From Chrysomallon squamiferum (lineage: Eukaryota > Mollusca > Gastropoda > Neomphalida > Peltospiridae): 64,000 bases of DNA. Both the position numbers and the translations under genes were made by a program. Where the stretch lies: contig CM022670.1 of assembly GCA_012295275.1 (NCBI GenBank), positions 13,289,583 to 13,353,582 of the forward strand. The letters are read 5' to 3'. Shown here piece after piece: positions 30,365 through 50,112 of this stretch; position 1 is the first letter of the stretch; every line of letters starts with the position of its first letter. The notes beneath the pieces were generated by a model. That model was given only the letters and a program-made list of their open reading frames with translations, searched no databases and was not told where the DNA came from.

Positions 30365-32061
30365 TACGTACATACATACATACATATATGCACATAAGCA
30401 TATACACTCACAAACACACATACACACACCTATACATAATAAGAATAATACCTCAGTAATAAAATATATTAAGTTGTTAATAAACAGATTTCAAAGATAA
30501 TAAAAAAATGGATACATATGTGTATGTATGTTTGTGTGTGTGTGTTTGTGTTTGTGTATATATATATATATGTATATATGTGTGCATGTGTGTGTGTATG
30601 TGTGTGTGCACCAATATGCTATTATAAGTTAAGTCTTTTAGTTGTAGCTTATTTGTTTTTAAAACTAAATTGTTTTTACATTTTTTACATTTATTACAGA
30701 AATTTACTTATCTGATCTGATTAGATATGATGTGTACAAACATAAGAATAACAAAACACCACTACAACTGATAAGAAACCTGAAAATACCTCAAACAGTT
30801 GATTGGTAAGTAATGATAAAATCAATAATAAAATTCATTTCTTCTTAAAAGTCACAATGTACTACAATTAGATTCAGAAAAAAAAAATTTAAAACGTGTT
30901 TGTTGTTAAACAATTTTTATGATATTTCTAATTATTGATTTATTTATTTTTATTTTATTATTATTATTATTATATTTTTTTTTTTTTTTTTTTTTATATA
31001 GGCGCAAGCAGAACATCATTTCGTCAATCAAAAATCAGGGCCACTGTGGTGCTTGCTGGTACGAAACTTTCTTTAATTCACCTTAAACGATATTCCACTC
31101 TAAGCCAGTTATTTCCCGTTCCTTCCAGTATATGACCACTAGTTTATCAAAGACCAGTTTGTGCTTTCCTCTGTTAAGGTGATCATAAAAGAGCTATTAT
31201 GTAATAAATATTAATCTGAGCCATTTAATATCCACCGTTATTATAATGCTTTTATTAATGGTTTTTATTATTTTTATTGTCATTATTATTACTATTATTA
31301 TTGTTAGTATTATTATTGTTATGGTTATTATTGTTGATGTTGTTGTTATGTTGATAGTATTATTTTTTAATTTGCAGGGCATTCAGTACCACAGAGACAG
31401 TGGAAAGTATGTTTGCCAAGGCTGCTAGTAAACCTGTCCCAGACCTCAGTGTACAGGAAGTTATAGACTGTGCAAAAGGGAATTATGGGTGTTCTGGAGG
31501 GGACACATGTACAGCTCTTAAATGGATGATGAATGTAACTATTTCAAAATGGCTCATGCATAAATGACAATGAATAGATGAAGTTAATAAAAATTTTACC
31601 TATTTTTATATAAACAATTTAGTAACATAATTTTTTTTAATATTACTTGCTTATATTAATAGTTGTTAAATGTTAGAGAAGACACCCACACCATTCAAGT
31701 GATTTCTAAATCAGAAGTTAGAAATCTTTTGTTTCTAAAGAGAAGTTTATACTTCAGTACACTAGTCTTGAGTCACAGGCAGAATGTGATAATTTCAGAA
31801 TTGATCATGTTGTAAGCAGTAAATGGATTTTCTTTTCCACCTTACAGAACAAAACAAAGCTGGTACATGATGAGGATTATCCATTAGTAGACCAAACACA
31901 GAAATGTCACAGATTATCTCCTGCTTTGTCCGGTGTTTCAGTGTCTGATTTCACTTGCATGGAGTAAGCATTTTTATAAATAGTTTGTTCACTCATTTTT
32001 ATTCTTCTCTAAATATATTTTTTATTTTATTTTTTCTTTATTTATCTATTTATTTAGTTAG

Positions 32062-32100
<39 letters not shown>

Positions 32101-33461
32101 TCTACCTACCTTTATTTACCTACCCTTATTTATTTAAATTTGCAATATTTTTGTTATGATGACATTAATGAACATTGCATTATTATTGTTGTTGTTTTTT
32201 TTTTATTATTATTTCTCCTTTTTCTTCTTCTTCTTCTTCTTCTTCTTCTTCTTCTTCTTCTTGTTATTATTATTATTTGTTACTCAGTTATGTAGGTAAT
32301 GAACAGAAGATGCTTCAGTTACTTAGTGAAGTTGGTCCCTTGGTTACCACTGTTGATGCCAGCACATGGAACAGCTACATGGGAGGCATCATCAAATTTC
32401 ACTGCTCCAACTACAATAACCACGCTGTGCAAATAGTGGGCTATGATCTTACAGGTGATGTTATATACATAATGAAGAAAATATTTTCTGTTTCCTTACA
32501 TATGGTCCCTTGATATTCATGGGGTGTTTAATATCCATGAGATCCACCCAGTGACATGTGACTTGTTTATTATATACAATGTTCTCTAGAGAATTGTTTT
32601 AATAAAAGCTACAATGTCTTTAATAACAAAATTTAAAAAATAATACGTAAGAATATATGTATGTATATATAAATGCATGTAAAACAAGTTTTAACATTAT
32701 TTTACTCACAAATAATTCTCTGTGATATCTTTTACATTTTATCTTGTATTTTTTTTTTTTTTTTTTTTTTTTTATAATAGAGTATTTTCAGTACAGCTAT
32801 ATCAAAAATTAGTAAGTGCAGATCCTATGTGTGAAAAAGTGCATATAACAGATCCCTTGTTGTTACTGAAAATAATAGCAATATTTTATTATTTGACATT
32901 CTGAGTGAAAATATTGAAACTTTACTAGTGTATTGAAACCTTGCTATTTAAAAAAAATAAAAATAATAATATATATATATATATATTGTTTTTCACAGGA
33001 GATGTACCATATTACATCATACGTAACTCCTGGGGCCCAGATTTTGGTGATAATGGCTATATATATGTTGAGATTGGAGATAATTTATGTGGCAAGTATT
33101 CCAGTTTGAAATAATAGGAATATCTGTTTCTGAGTATTTTCTCTCATCATCATTACAGTATTATTATATTTTTATTGTTCATATTTTAAACATTTTTTTT
33201 TTTGTTGTTTAAATTATTTAGTAATTTTTTAAGTCATTAACACAAACCAAATGAATCAGATTTTGTTCTCATGATAATATTAAGCAGAATAAAGAATAAA
33301 ATATGTACACTATTTATTTGGATACATGTTCATACAAAATGTTAATATGTTTTGCAGAAGTTTTTACTATATTTATTATTATTATTAATATTTTTTTTAA
33401 TTTAATTTTTTTTAAATCAGGTATTGCAGAACGTGTATCAACTGTCAATGTTGTTTCCTGA
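29189..33461 (+). CDS. CTSO: Cathepsin O, papain-family (C1A) cysteine protease, complete
   Basis: Exons: 29189-29353, 29820-29922, 30700-30805, 31002-31058, 31378-31534, 31848-31963, 32288-32454, 32999-33091, 33421-33461. They encode 334 residues, phases all consistent. Residues 1-20 are a signal peptide (FVIILLLLFFSICFV). An I29 propeptide covers about 25-90 (YGINKFSDLTPEEFK). The mature protease has oxyanion Gln137, catalytic Cys143 in NQGHCGACW, His280 in NNHAVQI and Asn300 in RNSWG. The motifs SVQEVIDC, NYGCSGG and YMGGII match cathepsin O rather than B, L or F. Human CTSO has 321 residues. The product is a secretory/lysosomal endopeptidase. It shares a promoter region with RPS3. The intron after 33091 starts with GC, not GT. 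Confidence in the family is high; assignment to O rests on recalled human sequence. Confidence 0.95.
29362..29429. repeat. (AAT)n microsatellite in CTSO intron 1
   Basis: About 22 AAT units directly after the first CTSO donor (GTAAGAATAT). Confidence 0.95.
29655..29731. repeat. (CT)n microsatellite in CTSO intron 1
   Basis: About 38 uninterrupted CT units, 90 bp upstream of the acceptor of exon 29820-29922. It may lengthen the pyrimidine tract. Confidence 0.95.
30315..30360. repeat. (CA)n microsatellite in CTSO intron 2
   Basis: About 23 CA units followed by CATA and CACA impure repeats to about 30430. A second TG/TA patch is at 30520-30610. The rest of this intron holds no exon. Confidence 0.9.
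32062..32265. repeat. (TTAC)n and (TTC)n microsatellites in CTSO intron 6
   Basis: TTAC repeats at 32062-32100 and TTC repeats at about 32221-32262 lie just upstream of exon 32288-32454. Confidence 0.9.
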
Positions 33462-34802
33462 CGAATACAAAAACCGTAACAGACTGAATCATCTCCAGAG
33501 TGCGGGAAATCAAAAAAAAAAAAAAAAAAAAAAAAAGATTGGATTTAATCAAAAACTGTGCCAAAGATAGTTATCAGTTAACTTCAAAAACAAATTTGAT
33601 TTTGTAAGTTTAGTTTCATATTAATCAAAAACTATTTTTGTATTTAATTTTTTGTTTTAAATATTTGTATTAAAATGATTTAAAAAATACTCTTTAAGTT
33701 TTGTTTTTTTCTTTTTATATTTGTATTTGTATTTTATTTGTCTTCCTTTCTTTATTATTGCAGTGTATTTTAAATATTATTTTGAAAGATTTAATATAAT
33801 GAGCTTTAATTAATTAATTTGTTTATTATCATCATCATCATTATTATTGTATTTATTAAATAGTGAATAAAAAATTGCAAATGAATATAGGCGTTCAGCA
33901 TTTGCAAAATGCTGAGCTTTATTAATCTTCCTCTGGTTACATTCGTATTAGTTTTATTTTACATATAAATTTTCTCATCAGTCCACATTTATGCAAAATT
34001 TGTTTGGAACATCAAGGTTTTTCTTACATATCTGTTCTTAATGGAGTCCAGCTGATTTACCAAAACTAAAATATTATTAGAATTAATTTATTCATTTTAT
34101 GTATTTATTTTATTTTATTTTTTTATTATGATTTATCACTGTAATTTAACCAGCAAATAAATAAATAAATAAAGAAGCATATTTTATTGTAATACGATCA
34201 TGGTTGTCTTTGACACTAGTCGAAGAGGAAGAAATGTAACATTAAATCAGCAATTTTTCAAACGTTTTACAGCATAAAACTGGAGACGTTAACAGGACTA
34301 TGAAGTGTAAATATTTGGTATAGAATTACTATGGATTATTGTCTTACGTTCTATCAAATAAAAAAAGGCAGACATTTTTATTGTATATTTATTAGAAAAA
34401 CATGTTCGTTACTCGACATAATACCCGTACCATGTTAAATATACACAATATTAATATTTACAGTATTGTGAATAATAGTAATAATACCCGACACAAATAA
34501 TAATAATAACAACAACAACACCAATAAGTATGATAAAAATAATACAATTTAAATTTTAAAAATATAGATATATATTAAATTATGTGAATGGAAATCACAT
34601 TAAAAATAACTAATAATAATCTAAAACCAAACGAAATTAAAAAAAAAAAAAAAAGGAGATAACATTATTATAATATATTTATAAAGTGCAGGATTACGAA
34701 TTTATTTATTAAATATATTAATTAAATAATATATGTACATACTGTGCAGTTATTATAATTAAAACTAAATAAAAAAAAATATATATCATTTAAAAAATAC
34801 AA

Positions 34803-34848
<46 letters not shown>

Positions 34849-34903
34849 GTACTGACGCATTTTCTTTGGAGGTGACACTTTTTCTCAGTCGCTGGGTGTT
34901 AAG
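33462..34903. other. Convergent interval between CTSO and TDO2
   Basis: 1.4 kb of AT-rich DNA holding the two 3'UTRs. Minus-strand AATAAA at 34701-34706 is about 200 bases past the TDO2 stop and may end that transcript. No further gene is seen. Confidence 0.6.
33866..33871 (+). terminator. Possible CTSO poly(A) signal AATAAA
   Basis: AATAAA lies about 400 bases after the CTSO stop. An earlier ATTAAA is at about 33669. An A-run at 33514-33536 just after the stop is genomic low complexity and could mislead oligo-dT cDNA ends. Confidence 0.35.
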
Positions 34904-41939
<7,036 letters not shown>

Positions 41940-43287
41940 TTTCGATGAGAAATCTGAAGAAATAAAAATCAAATTAATGAAGAAAGATATGGCGAAATCT
42001 GAATATAGAACAACTCAAGAAAGAAAGAAAGAAAAACTACTAAGTACAAAAATATGAAATCTGTAAAATTCTTAAAAATATATATAAAATATATATATAA
42101 AATATATATAAATTTTTATTTATCTTTTAATCATGATTTCATATATAAAACTAAAGAAAGGCCTATATATATATATAAAATTTGATACATATATTTTTTA
42201 TTTATTTATTTATTTTTTAATCATGATTTCATTCATCATCACTAAAGAAAGGCCTTAAGCACAACAATATTAAAATTTGATCTATGGGTTTGTGGAGAAA
42301 ATTTCCGTATATAACATTTTATGAGAAAAGATTTTTAAAATAACAACCGAAAAAAGACACTGTTAGCCCTAAGAATTGCAAGAATGTGTTTAATTGTTAT
42401 ACTTTATTGTTAGCAAAGATTGATCTTGACTAACGTTTATAACAGTCATTTGTATTTATTCCAAATATGGTAAAGTAGTAAAGTGTGACAATAAAATAAT
42501 ACTGCTACAAACATTTGAACATCGCCATTTTATGCCTATGCCAATAAAGTGTGAAAATAAATAAAACTTGGAAATGAGCCGAACATTTTTACTCTGTTTC
42601 TTCATATCACAGTTGCCACAATTTAACACGAATGACCCGATGATGTTTTTGTTACATACCATGTGTCGTGTTTACTTTTATTCCCTGTCACTCATGAAAT
42701 ATATATTTTATAAAGTAAAACTCTTATTTGGGTCATCCATAAATCTAGTGTGTTGTTGTATTTATTAACTGGTTTATACTTAGACTGAAAGTGGAAGTGA
42801 AAATGGATCTTTCTTTTACATATATGTTTTTTTGTCTGATTGTTTTTGTTATTTCATTTCATTTCATGATGATGCATCTACTGATGATAACGCATCCACA
42901 GAGATGTAAATAAATGAGACTTTATTGTGGTGAAACTTACAGGGCAGTTAACTAGTAAGCACTACATTGCTAGGGTTATTTATTTATTTATTTATTTGTT
43001 TGTTTCTTCATTTATTTATTTATTACTGTTGTTGTTGTTATTATTATTATTTATTTGTTTGTTTCTTCATTTATTTATTTATTTATTACTGTTGTTGTTG
43101 TTATTTATTTATCGTTTATGTACTATTATTATTACTTTTTTCTTCTTCTTCTTTTTTTTTTTTTCTTTCTCTCTCACTTAATTTTTGCAACTAAAAATAC
43201 GCAACTTCCTAAAGAAAGGTATGCCATAACCTCTCATGGTTACCAATATTACGCGATTTATTGATTGTTTAACATAATGATTGTAGA

Positions 43288-44143
43288 TTACGTCATTTAA
43301 CTGTTTTGATTATGACGTAGTTTCATGTAATCCGTTAGTTACTCTGCAAAGGAGACTGAAATATAAAACTGGTGAGTTATTGTTTGATTAATAACAGCTA
43401 CAAATAACAATTTTCTTTAGATTTTTACCTTGTTTCAAACTCTTTCTTGGATTATATTTTTACCTTTCATATGAATTTTCTGCTAAATATGTAGAATTAA
43501 GAATTAGAAAAACAAGGCTTGCTTTAGTAGCAGTTAGCAACAACAGCAGCGGCAGTAGCAATAGCAATAGTAGTAGTAGTAGCAGCAGTGGTAATAGTAG
43601 TAATGATAATAATAAATAAATAAATAAATAAATATGGTCTACCCAGGATAATAAATTATAAATTATTATTCGTCAAGATTCGTATAATGATGCGTAATCA
43701 AAAAGATATAAATAAATAAATAAAAAGGTAGATAGATAGATAAATAAATAAATAACTTTGCATTGCATCTTATACTATTAGGTGCTATTCGAAAAAAAAA
43801 AAAAAAAATTGTTCTAACAAGTTATATCAAATGAAAAAAAATGACACACTACAACAATAAAATGACGTCATATAATTTACAAATGTAATTTAACAAGGAT
43901 GTTATGACTGTTACATAAGCCTAATAATTTCATTCCCCATTTAAAACATTATAAAATGAATAACTGAAACAACGTTAAAATTGGTATTAAAATAAATTAA
44001 TGTTATTATTATTACGTAATAACTGACGTGCACCGTGACAAACGTTTGTCACGGTTATTCTAACCGTAAAATCTACCGATCGTTATTATGAAACGGTAAA
44101 ATAGCGCGCGCGCGCAGTGATTATAACAATAAAAATTACGTCA
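43288..44143. promoter_or_regulatory. Cluster of CRE/bZIP-like ACGTCA sites
   Basis: TTACGTCA at 43288-43295 and 44136-44143, TGACGTAG at 43313, palindromic TGACGTCA at 43863-43870, palindromic TTACGTAA at 44012-44019 and TGACGTG at 44024. Six such words in about 850 bp of AT-rich DNA suggest a CREB/ATF/C/EBP-type element cluster. Function is inferred. Confidence 0.45.
44032..44055. repeat. 24-bp perfect palindrome
   Basis: The left arm ACCGTGACAAAC is followed at once by its exact reverse complement. There is no spacer. Nearby AACCGTAAAAT and AACGGTAAAAT (44064-44102) echo the CCGT end. It could be a dimeric factor site or a hairpin. Confidence 0.7.
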
Positions 44144-44504
44144 TCATATTTATTACATTATTTATATTTTTGATAGACACTGTAACGGGTAAAATTAGTT
44201 CGTTTGAAAATGTTACGTAAACAGCACAGCTGGGGGGTCGACAGTAAACCGCAACAAGACTGACTGTTTTTTTTTTTTTTGAACGCTAGTTAATGCAGCT
44301 ACATCAGGCCTTTTTGAACCTTTAGATTCGTAAAATTAAATAATGTTTTGTCAAATGAAACAAACAAACAAACAAATCAATAATAAATAGCTAATTTATT
44401 TATTTATTTATTTATTTATTTATTGTTTGAAGTTATACTTTATTTCTCTGGATTTCTTTCATTCTTTTTTTTTTTTCTTCTTCTTTTCATTTATTTATCC
44501 ATTG

Positions 44505-44537
<33 letters not shown>

Positions 44538-44729
44538 GACCAAAACACATCAAACTCTTCGCATACGTTCTATAATGTCATAATAAATATGAATTGTGGT
44601 TATTATGACAGTACGTATAAAACCTTCTTTGTGGTTATTGCCCAACCGTATTTGCCATGTTAATGGCACAGTCATTTTAGTAAGTTGATATTTAAATAAA
44701 AAGGTCGGTGATGACTTGAAACATTCTGA

Positions 44730-44774
<45 letters not shown>

Positions 44775-44782
44775 TATATATA

Positions 44783-44836
<54 letters not shown>

Positions 44837-46174
44837 TTAAATTGTTAAATTTAGTTGTTGTTTTTTTCTTCTTTGCGCACATACATACATATTTACCTCA
44901 TTACGTGTATAATTTGTTATTTATTTTTTATTTCTGTTTTGTTTCTGGTTTTTATCATTTTATTAAATTTCAACTTTTAGTTAAATTAGGCAGATTTTTT
45001 TTTTTTTTTTTTTTTTTTTGTCAATTCATTTACTGAATCTTTAAAACAAAATGTTAATAAAAATCCCACTCTAACCATTGAGCACACTTTTACATATAAC
45101 TGTCACCAAAAGAGCCTTGAATATCGCATGACATTTGTACTCCCATTTCTAAGTAATAGCATCCATAATTTACAAATGAAACCACGAAAGTAATAAGGTC
45201 TATCATATTTCTTTCACTGTGGAAATACAATCTATTATTTGATAAGTTATCGAGTTGATACTGAATTATAACGGTATTCTGTTAACATTTCTAAAATGTA
45301 TCTCATTACATACGTACAACTCTTACTAATTTTGCGCAGTGCATTCTTAAGAATAAATCAGAATTCTGTTGTTATATAGATAAATATCTGCAGAGATAAT
45401 CTACATTCATAAAATAATCTGGATCTGCGACTCAGTGTCAAGAACAAAACTGAAATATTAATTTAAACCATTTTTTGGGGGAAGGAGAAACGTATTATAA
45501 TATATCTTGTTTAAATCGATTCACTAAAAGTTGTAACATTTTAAAAGTTTTAATAATGATTTATTTTAAAAGATTTGTTTATAAGAAGAAATAAATTAAA
45601 TAAATAATGCACTAATTATTCTATTCACATATATTATTATCAGCTTGTAACAATCATCGGAACACTCTGTAAACTACAGTAAATATGAAGTTATAATAAA
45701 CTAAATTTTGAATTTATCAAACTGATGATGTATTGTTCGTTTTGAATAAAATAAATGTTTCTTGATCGAAAGTTCGTATTTTACTCGATCAGCTTCTATC
45801 ACTAACGTCAGAAAACAAATAACACGGTTGAACATTAATCTTTGTTTCTCTCATTAATTTAGCTAGTAAATGCATGTATAAAATAAACAAATAAATAATT
45901 TGGTCCGAATCGATCTGATTCGGTGTTTGTATGTACCAAAATATTATCAGTTTGCCAGTTACGGAAAACTCATATAATATTAATATTACTCAATGGGACA
46001 AATATTAAAGTTAGCATATTTGCAATGTATTTTCTTGAAACTTAAAGTTCACATAATAATATAAATAATGTGAAATTAGTATATCTGTTATAATTCGTAA
46101 ATTCAAATCGATAGGTTTAACTTAGGATAATTTTCGAACTATTATTACAAACAATACCAAAGCAAAAATCTCAC

Positions 46175-46337
46175 CTCGTAGTGTTGGCTGTTTATGAAAC
46201 TTGCCTGCTGGAGAAATGACAAAACAAGAACTGACTGTGAATGTAAATACAGGATCGGGGCAGACGTATTTTCTTCTTTTTTGTTCTAATTTATTTATAA
46301 GACGGTTCAGTTTGTTTCTCAGCCTTCGCAAAGTCAT
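46175..46337 (-). CDS. Candidate TDO2 first exon / alternative N-terminus
   Basis: An open segment from ATG at 46337 ends in GAG followed by a good GTGAGA donor at 46174. Spliced to the acceptor at 41954 it stays in frame and adds 59 residues (MTLRRLRNKLNRLINKLEQ... then DFSSK) ahead of the short TDO2 start. The sequence does not resemble vertebrate or fly TDO N-termini. It is therefore either a 5'UTR exon whose frame is open by chance or an alternative leader. The palindromic E-box just upstream (46349-46364) supports a promoter here. Confidence 0.45.
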
Positions 46338-46348
46338 CTGACGCCTAT

Positions 46349-46364
46349 AATGTCACGTGACATT
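46349..46364. promoter_or_regulatory. Perfect 16-bp palindromic E-box near candidate TDO2 start
   Basis: AATGTCACGTGACATT is a perfect inverted repeat with a TCACGTGA core, the preferred site of USF/MITF/TFE bHLH-Zip factors. It lies 12 bp upstream of the candidate exon ATG at 46337. Binding is inferred. Confidence 0.6.
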
Positions 46365-46686
46365 CCTAATTTGGAAGTAAGACAAATTCAGTGAATGCCG
46401 TAACATAAATTACGAACTGCTTATAGACGCAGTTACGTTTACGTAATAGAAATATAAAAATCTACGGTTTTGTTATCCAGTGAAATGATCAGTCTTTTTA
46501 AAATAAAGATATTATTGGCTGGTCGTAGCAAGAGAAACTGGAGGTAGTTATCACGTAACGGTTGCTTGTTATATATATTATTTCCTGCCAATGGGAACGT
46601 GCCTAAGACAGGATCCATTGCTTTTAATAATAAAATAAATAAATAAATAAAAAGTGTTACAATTACAAAGTAACATTCCAAACATT

Positions 46687-46758
<72 letters not shown>

Positions 46759-46955
46759 GTATTAAAAAGAAAAACAACTCATCTGAGTTATACAATTTAA
46801 ATTTTTATTGACCGATTTTATTTCATGATGTACAATATCACACAAGATGCGACTTCAAAACGTGAAGCAGATACAAAAGCAGTATGATGGACGGTGTTAA
46901 CAAAAATGATTGTTGTGGACGGATACGCAATAACTACACTCTAACGAGCATACGT

Positions 46956-46957
<2 letters not shown>

Positions 46958-47052
<95 letters not shown>
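46958..47052. repeat. (TG)n(GA)n compound microsatellite
   Basis: About 15 TG units pass directly into about 32 GA units. Confidence 0.95.
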
Positions 47053-47054
<2 letters not shown>

Positions 47055-47534
47055 ACTAATAACGCATATTATTTTAAGAATTATTATCAAATCATATTAT
47101 GTGATCTATTACAGATAATTAATTTATTTCAACAGGTTCTTAGCACACTTAATATTTAATTAACTATAGATTACCGACTTGAACGTCTTTATATTAAAAC
47201 AAAATAATAATTAAAAAGACAAATGTCTGAATTGTTTTACACAGAAAATAAATCATTATCCACAAAATCTCTTGAATTGATGGCTACAAATTCAACAAAA
47301 TTGAATGCTAAACATTTTGAAGACTTAATTTCGTAATTACATGCATCATTATTTTACTATAGTACATACAGAATTGAAGGTATGGTAACTTAGTATCTTT
47401 CCAGAGGGACAGTATGATAACAATTCTTATGTATTCAGTAATATTTCTTTAATAAAATGATAGGCTCTTCTTCTTTGTTTTTTGCCCCTTTTTATTCAGC
47501 CTACATTAATTATTATATTAACAGTGCAGTAATG

Positions 47535-47790
47535 CCACAGAAGTACATACCATTCATTCTAGAATTAACAGTACATTAATATATAAGACGTAAATAACAT
47601 TGCCTTCTATAAATAACAGCACATTAATATTCTAGAAGTAACAGTACATTAAAATTCTAGAATATTACATTAAGATTTTCTAGAAGAGTGCTCTATTTAA
47701 GAATAAATAGTAATTTAACCTTCTATATATTAACAACACAGTATTTTTCTAGATTATAATATTTAAATATTCTAGAAGTAATGGTGATGT
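47535..47790. repeat. Diverged repeat with five TTCTAGAA (HSE-like) sites
   Basis: Short repeated phrases such as AACAGTACATTAATAT and TTCTAGAAGTAACAG recur with irregular spacing. TTCTAGAA occurs at 47557, 47630, 47655, 47678 and 47770. TTCnnGAA is the core inverted pair of heat shock factor sites, although the spread makes a repeat origin as likely. Confidence 0.6.
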
Positions 47791-50112
47791 AATACCCCCT
47801 CAAAACAAAAGCATTTAGTTTGTAAAATGAATAAATGCTTCTATTTTGAAAGACTCAGCTTCTGTTCAACAAATTCAAATCCTTTTTTTTTTTTTTGATT
47901 AACAAATTACAATTGTAGATAAAAAAAAAAGATTAAAAAAAAGGACATATACATTAATAGATGGACAGATGACTTCCTGGTAGGATTTCCAATGCCTTCA
48001 TACCAAACAGCAGTTAAAATACAGAAGTAAGGAAATCCATAAACATGTGTTTCATAATGTTTCTAATTAACCATATTGTAACTCACATTCTGAATATTTA
48101 GAAAACAAATGCAAGAAAGAAAAATAGAACAACAAAAAAAAAAAAGAAAAAAGTAAAACTAACTTTGAACATTTGTATAACAATACTGATTGAAATATCA
48201 TATAAAAGAGCAGTGACATTTGTCTAAACATTTTTTTAATTTGTTTTAAATGAAATATTTTGGTCAAGTATCTTTCATTTTTAATCTTTTTTTTTTTTCA
48301 TTTTATTTTAAAAGATTGAATAAATAAATAAATAAATAAATATTTAAAAGTTATGTTTAAGACATTATTTAGCTATATATAAAGAATTTTATAATCACAA
48401 ATAATTTTTTCTTTTTATTTATTTATTTAATGTTTTAAACTCTCTCTTTTGATATTCATTTTACTTAATAACCAATTAATATTTTTTTTAAACAGTAAGA
48501 CAAAGCTGACATGATATCTATATATCTGATATCCTGAAGCAGTGTAAAACCATTATTATGCTACCAAAAAGTAATTTACAAACAGAATGATACATATTAT
48601 ATCAGAGACTTTTTAACCTATAAACAGAGAATTTAAAATTATTCTTAAGTCACTTAATCAAGCTATTTGAATGGATAAATTACTTTACTGTTTTGTTATA
48701 AATATATTTAAGTGAAACCTTAACATCCTAATTTGAATTATTCATATTATGCACATAAACTATTGGATAAACAGATGATTATAACTTTAATGTAAATGCA
48801 GTTTGATTGTAAATGCTTTGTATCTAAGTATAGTTTAAGCCTAATGAAAATAAGCACACACAATGAAATGTTTTTCTTAAGACGTCAAAAATAATTTGTC
48901 TTTAAAACTAAGAGAAAAGAAAAGACAGAATTTTAATCACTAAGCAGGCCAGTTGTTGAATAAATATAACAAATGAAAAACAAAAAAAAAATGTAAAAGA
49001 TTCACAAACCCTTCCCACAAACTTTTATAAGATTACAAAATTACTGAAAGCTACCTGAATTATGTAAAAAATCATCATTGTTATTTAAAGACAATTACTT
49101 AAAACTAAAGACATGGAGATATAAATAAAATAATTCAGAGCATGTGGATATACTAATACTGTGTCATTTTTGGCTAGAAAGTTTAATATGATATGACAAA
49201 ATATTAACTAAATATTTTATTGTATTAAAGGCCGTAAACACAGCTGTCTTAAAAATATTATATTTCACAGAATCAGGATACCACCACTTTCTTTTAATGA
49301 AAGACAAAAATTTTAAATTAGTGTAAGTGCATGTGGTATGTTCTAAACTACACATCACAATACTGAATAACTGTTCTTTAAGCAAACACTTATTTTAAAT
49401 TCAAAATCAGTTTGTAAGTTAAACTTACAATCCATACCTCCCAAAAAAAAAAGTGTCTCCTCTCACTAATAACACTGACTATGAATACATTACTTACAAA
49501 CCTCTCACAATGATAATCACATTTGTTTCATCATTCGTTATCAAATTAATTCTGTTAATTAATAAAGTTCATAACATTCGAATATTTTCTAAAAACATTT
49601 TTTTTTTAACAGTTTTTAGGTACTTTAATGCCAACTTAACACAAACTGAAATATATAAATCACAGCTGAGTTATCCCAACAGTGACAGCAGTCAGATGAA
49701 ACAAAATCATTTTTATTTACATTTCTTACATTTAACTAGACTCACTTTTCTGTAAACAACATTTTTATAAAAAAAAAAAAAGAGAATTGTGATATAATAG
49801 TGAATGATGAAAAATATATGTGAAAAAAAGACAAGTAAGATGAAACAAAAATAAGAATGTAATAAAAATTGCTATTAATTTTAGCTTTATATCCCAAAAG
49901 AATGACTGGCAGACAAAATATTTTTAGTTTCGTCATTTCTTTTTTTTTTTTAGATGTATTTTAATATTTCTGTTGTGTTAATTGTCTACTATATATTTTG
50001 TTTGTTTGTTAAATTCAGCATTACACAGAGAAAACAAGATACCATTGCACTAACTTTCTAAATCATAAAATATAAAACAAATATGTCACTCAGCAGCTGT
50101 ATTTTCTCCAGT

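Larger units (their letters stand above)
41954..46174. other. Candidate TDO2 intron 1 / upstream regulatory region
   Basis: 4.2 kb without a supported exon. It contains T-rich low complexity (42975-43175), tetranucleotide ATAA runs, an (AT)n(ATT)n compound array at 44731-44835, a bZIP-motif cluster (43288-44143) and a 24-bp perfect palindrome (44032-44055). If the short TDO2 start is the only one, this is the upstream promoter and enhancer region. Confidence 0.6.
46365..50112. other. Interval between TDO2 5' end and NEK1 stop
   Basis: 3.7 kb with no supported coding exon. It has (TC)n at 46691-46755, a (TG)n(GA)n compound array at 46958-47052, and a diverged repeat with TTCTAGAA words at 47535-47790. 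The right half is presumably NEK1 3'UTR and downstream sequence. Confidence 0.6.

Noticed and set aside
44550-44882. Poly-Asn/Ile ORFs over AT and ATT arrays
   Set aside because: Pure microsatellite translation without coding bias. The same applies to the HTHT, VCVC, SLSL and RERE ORFs elsewhere.
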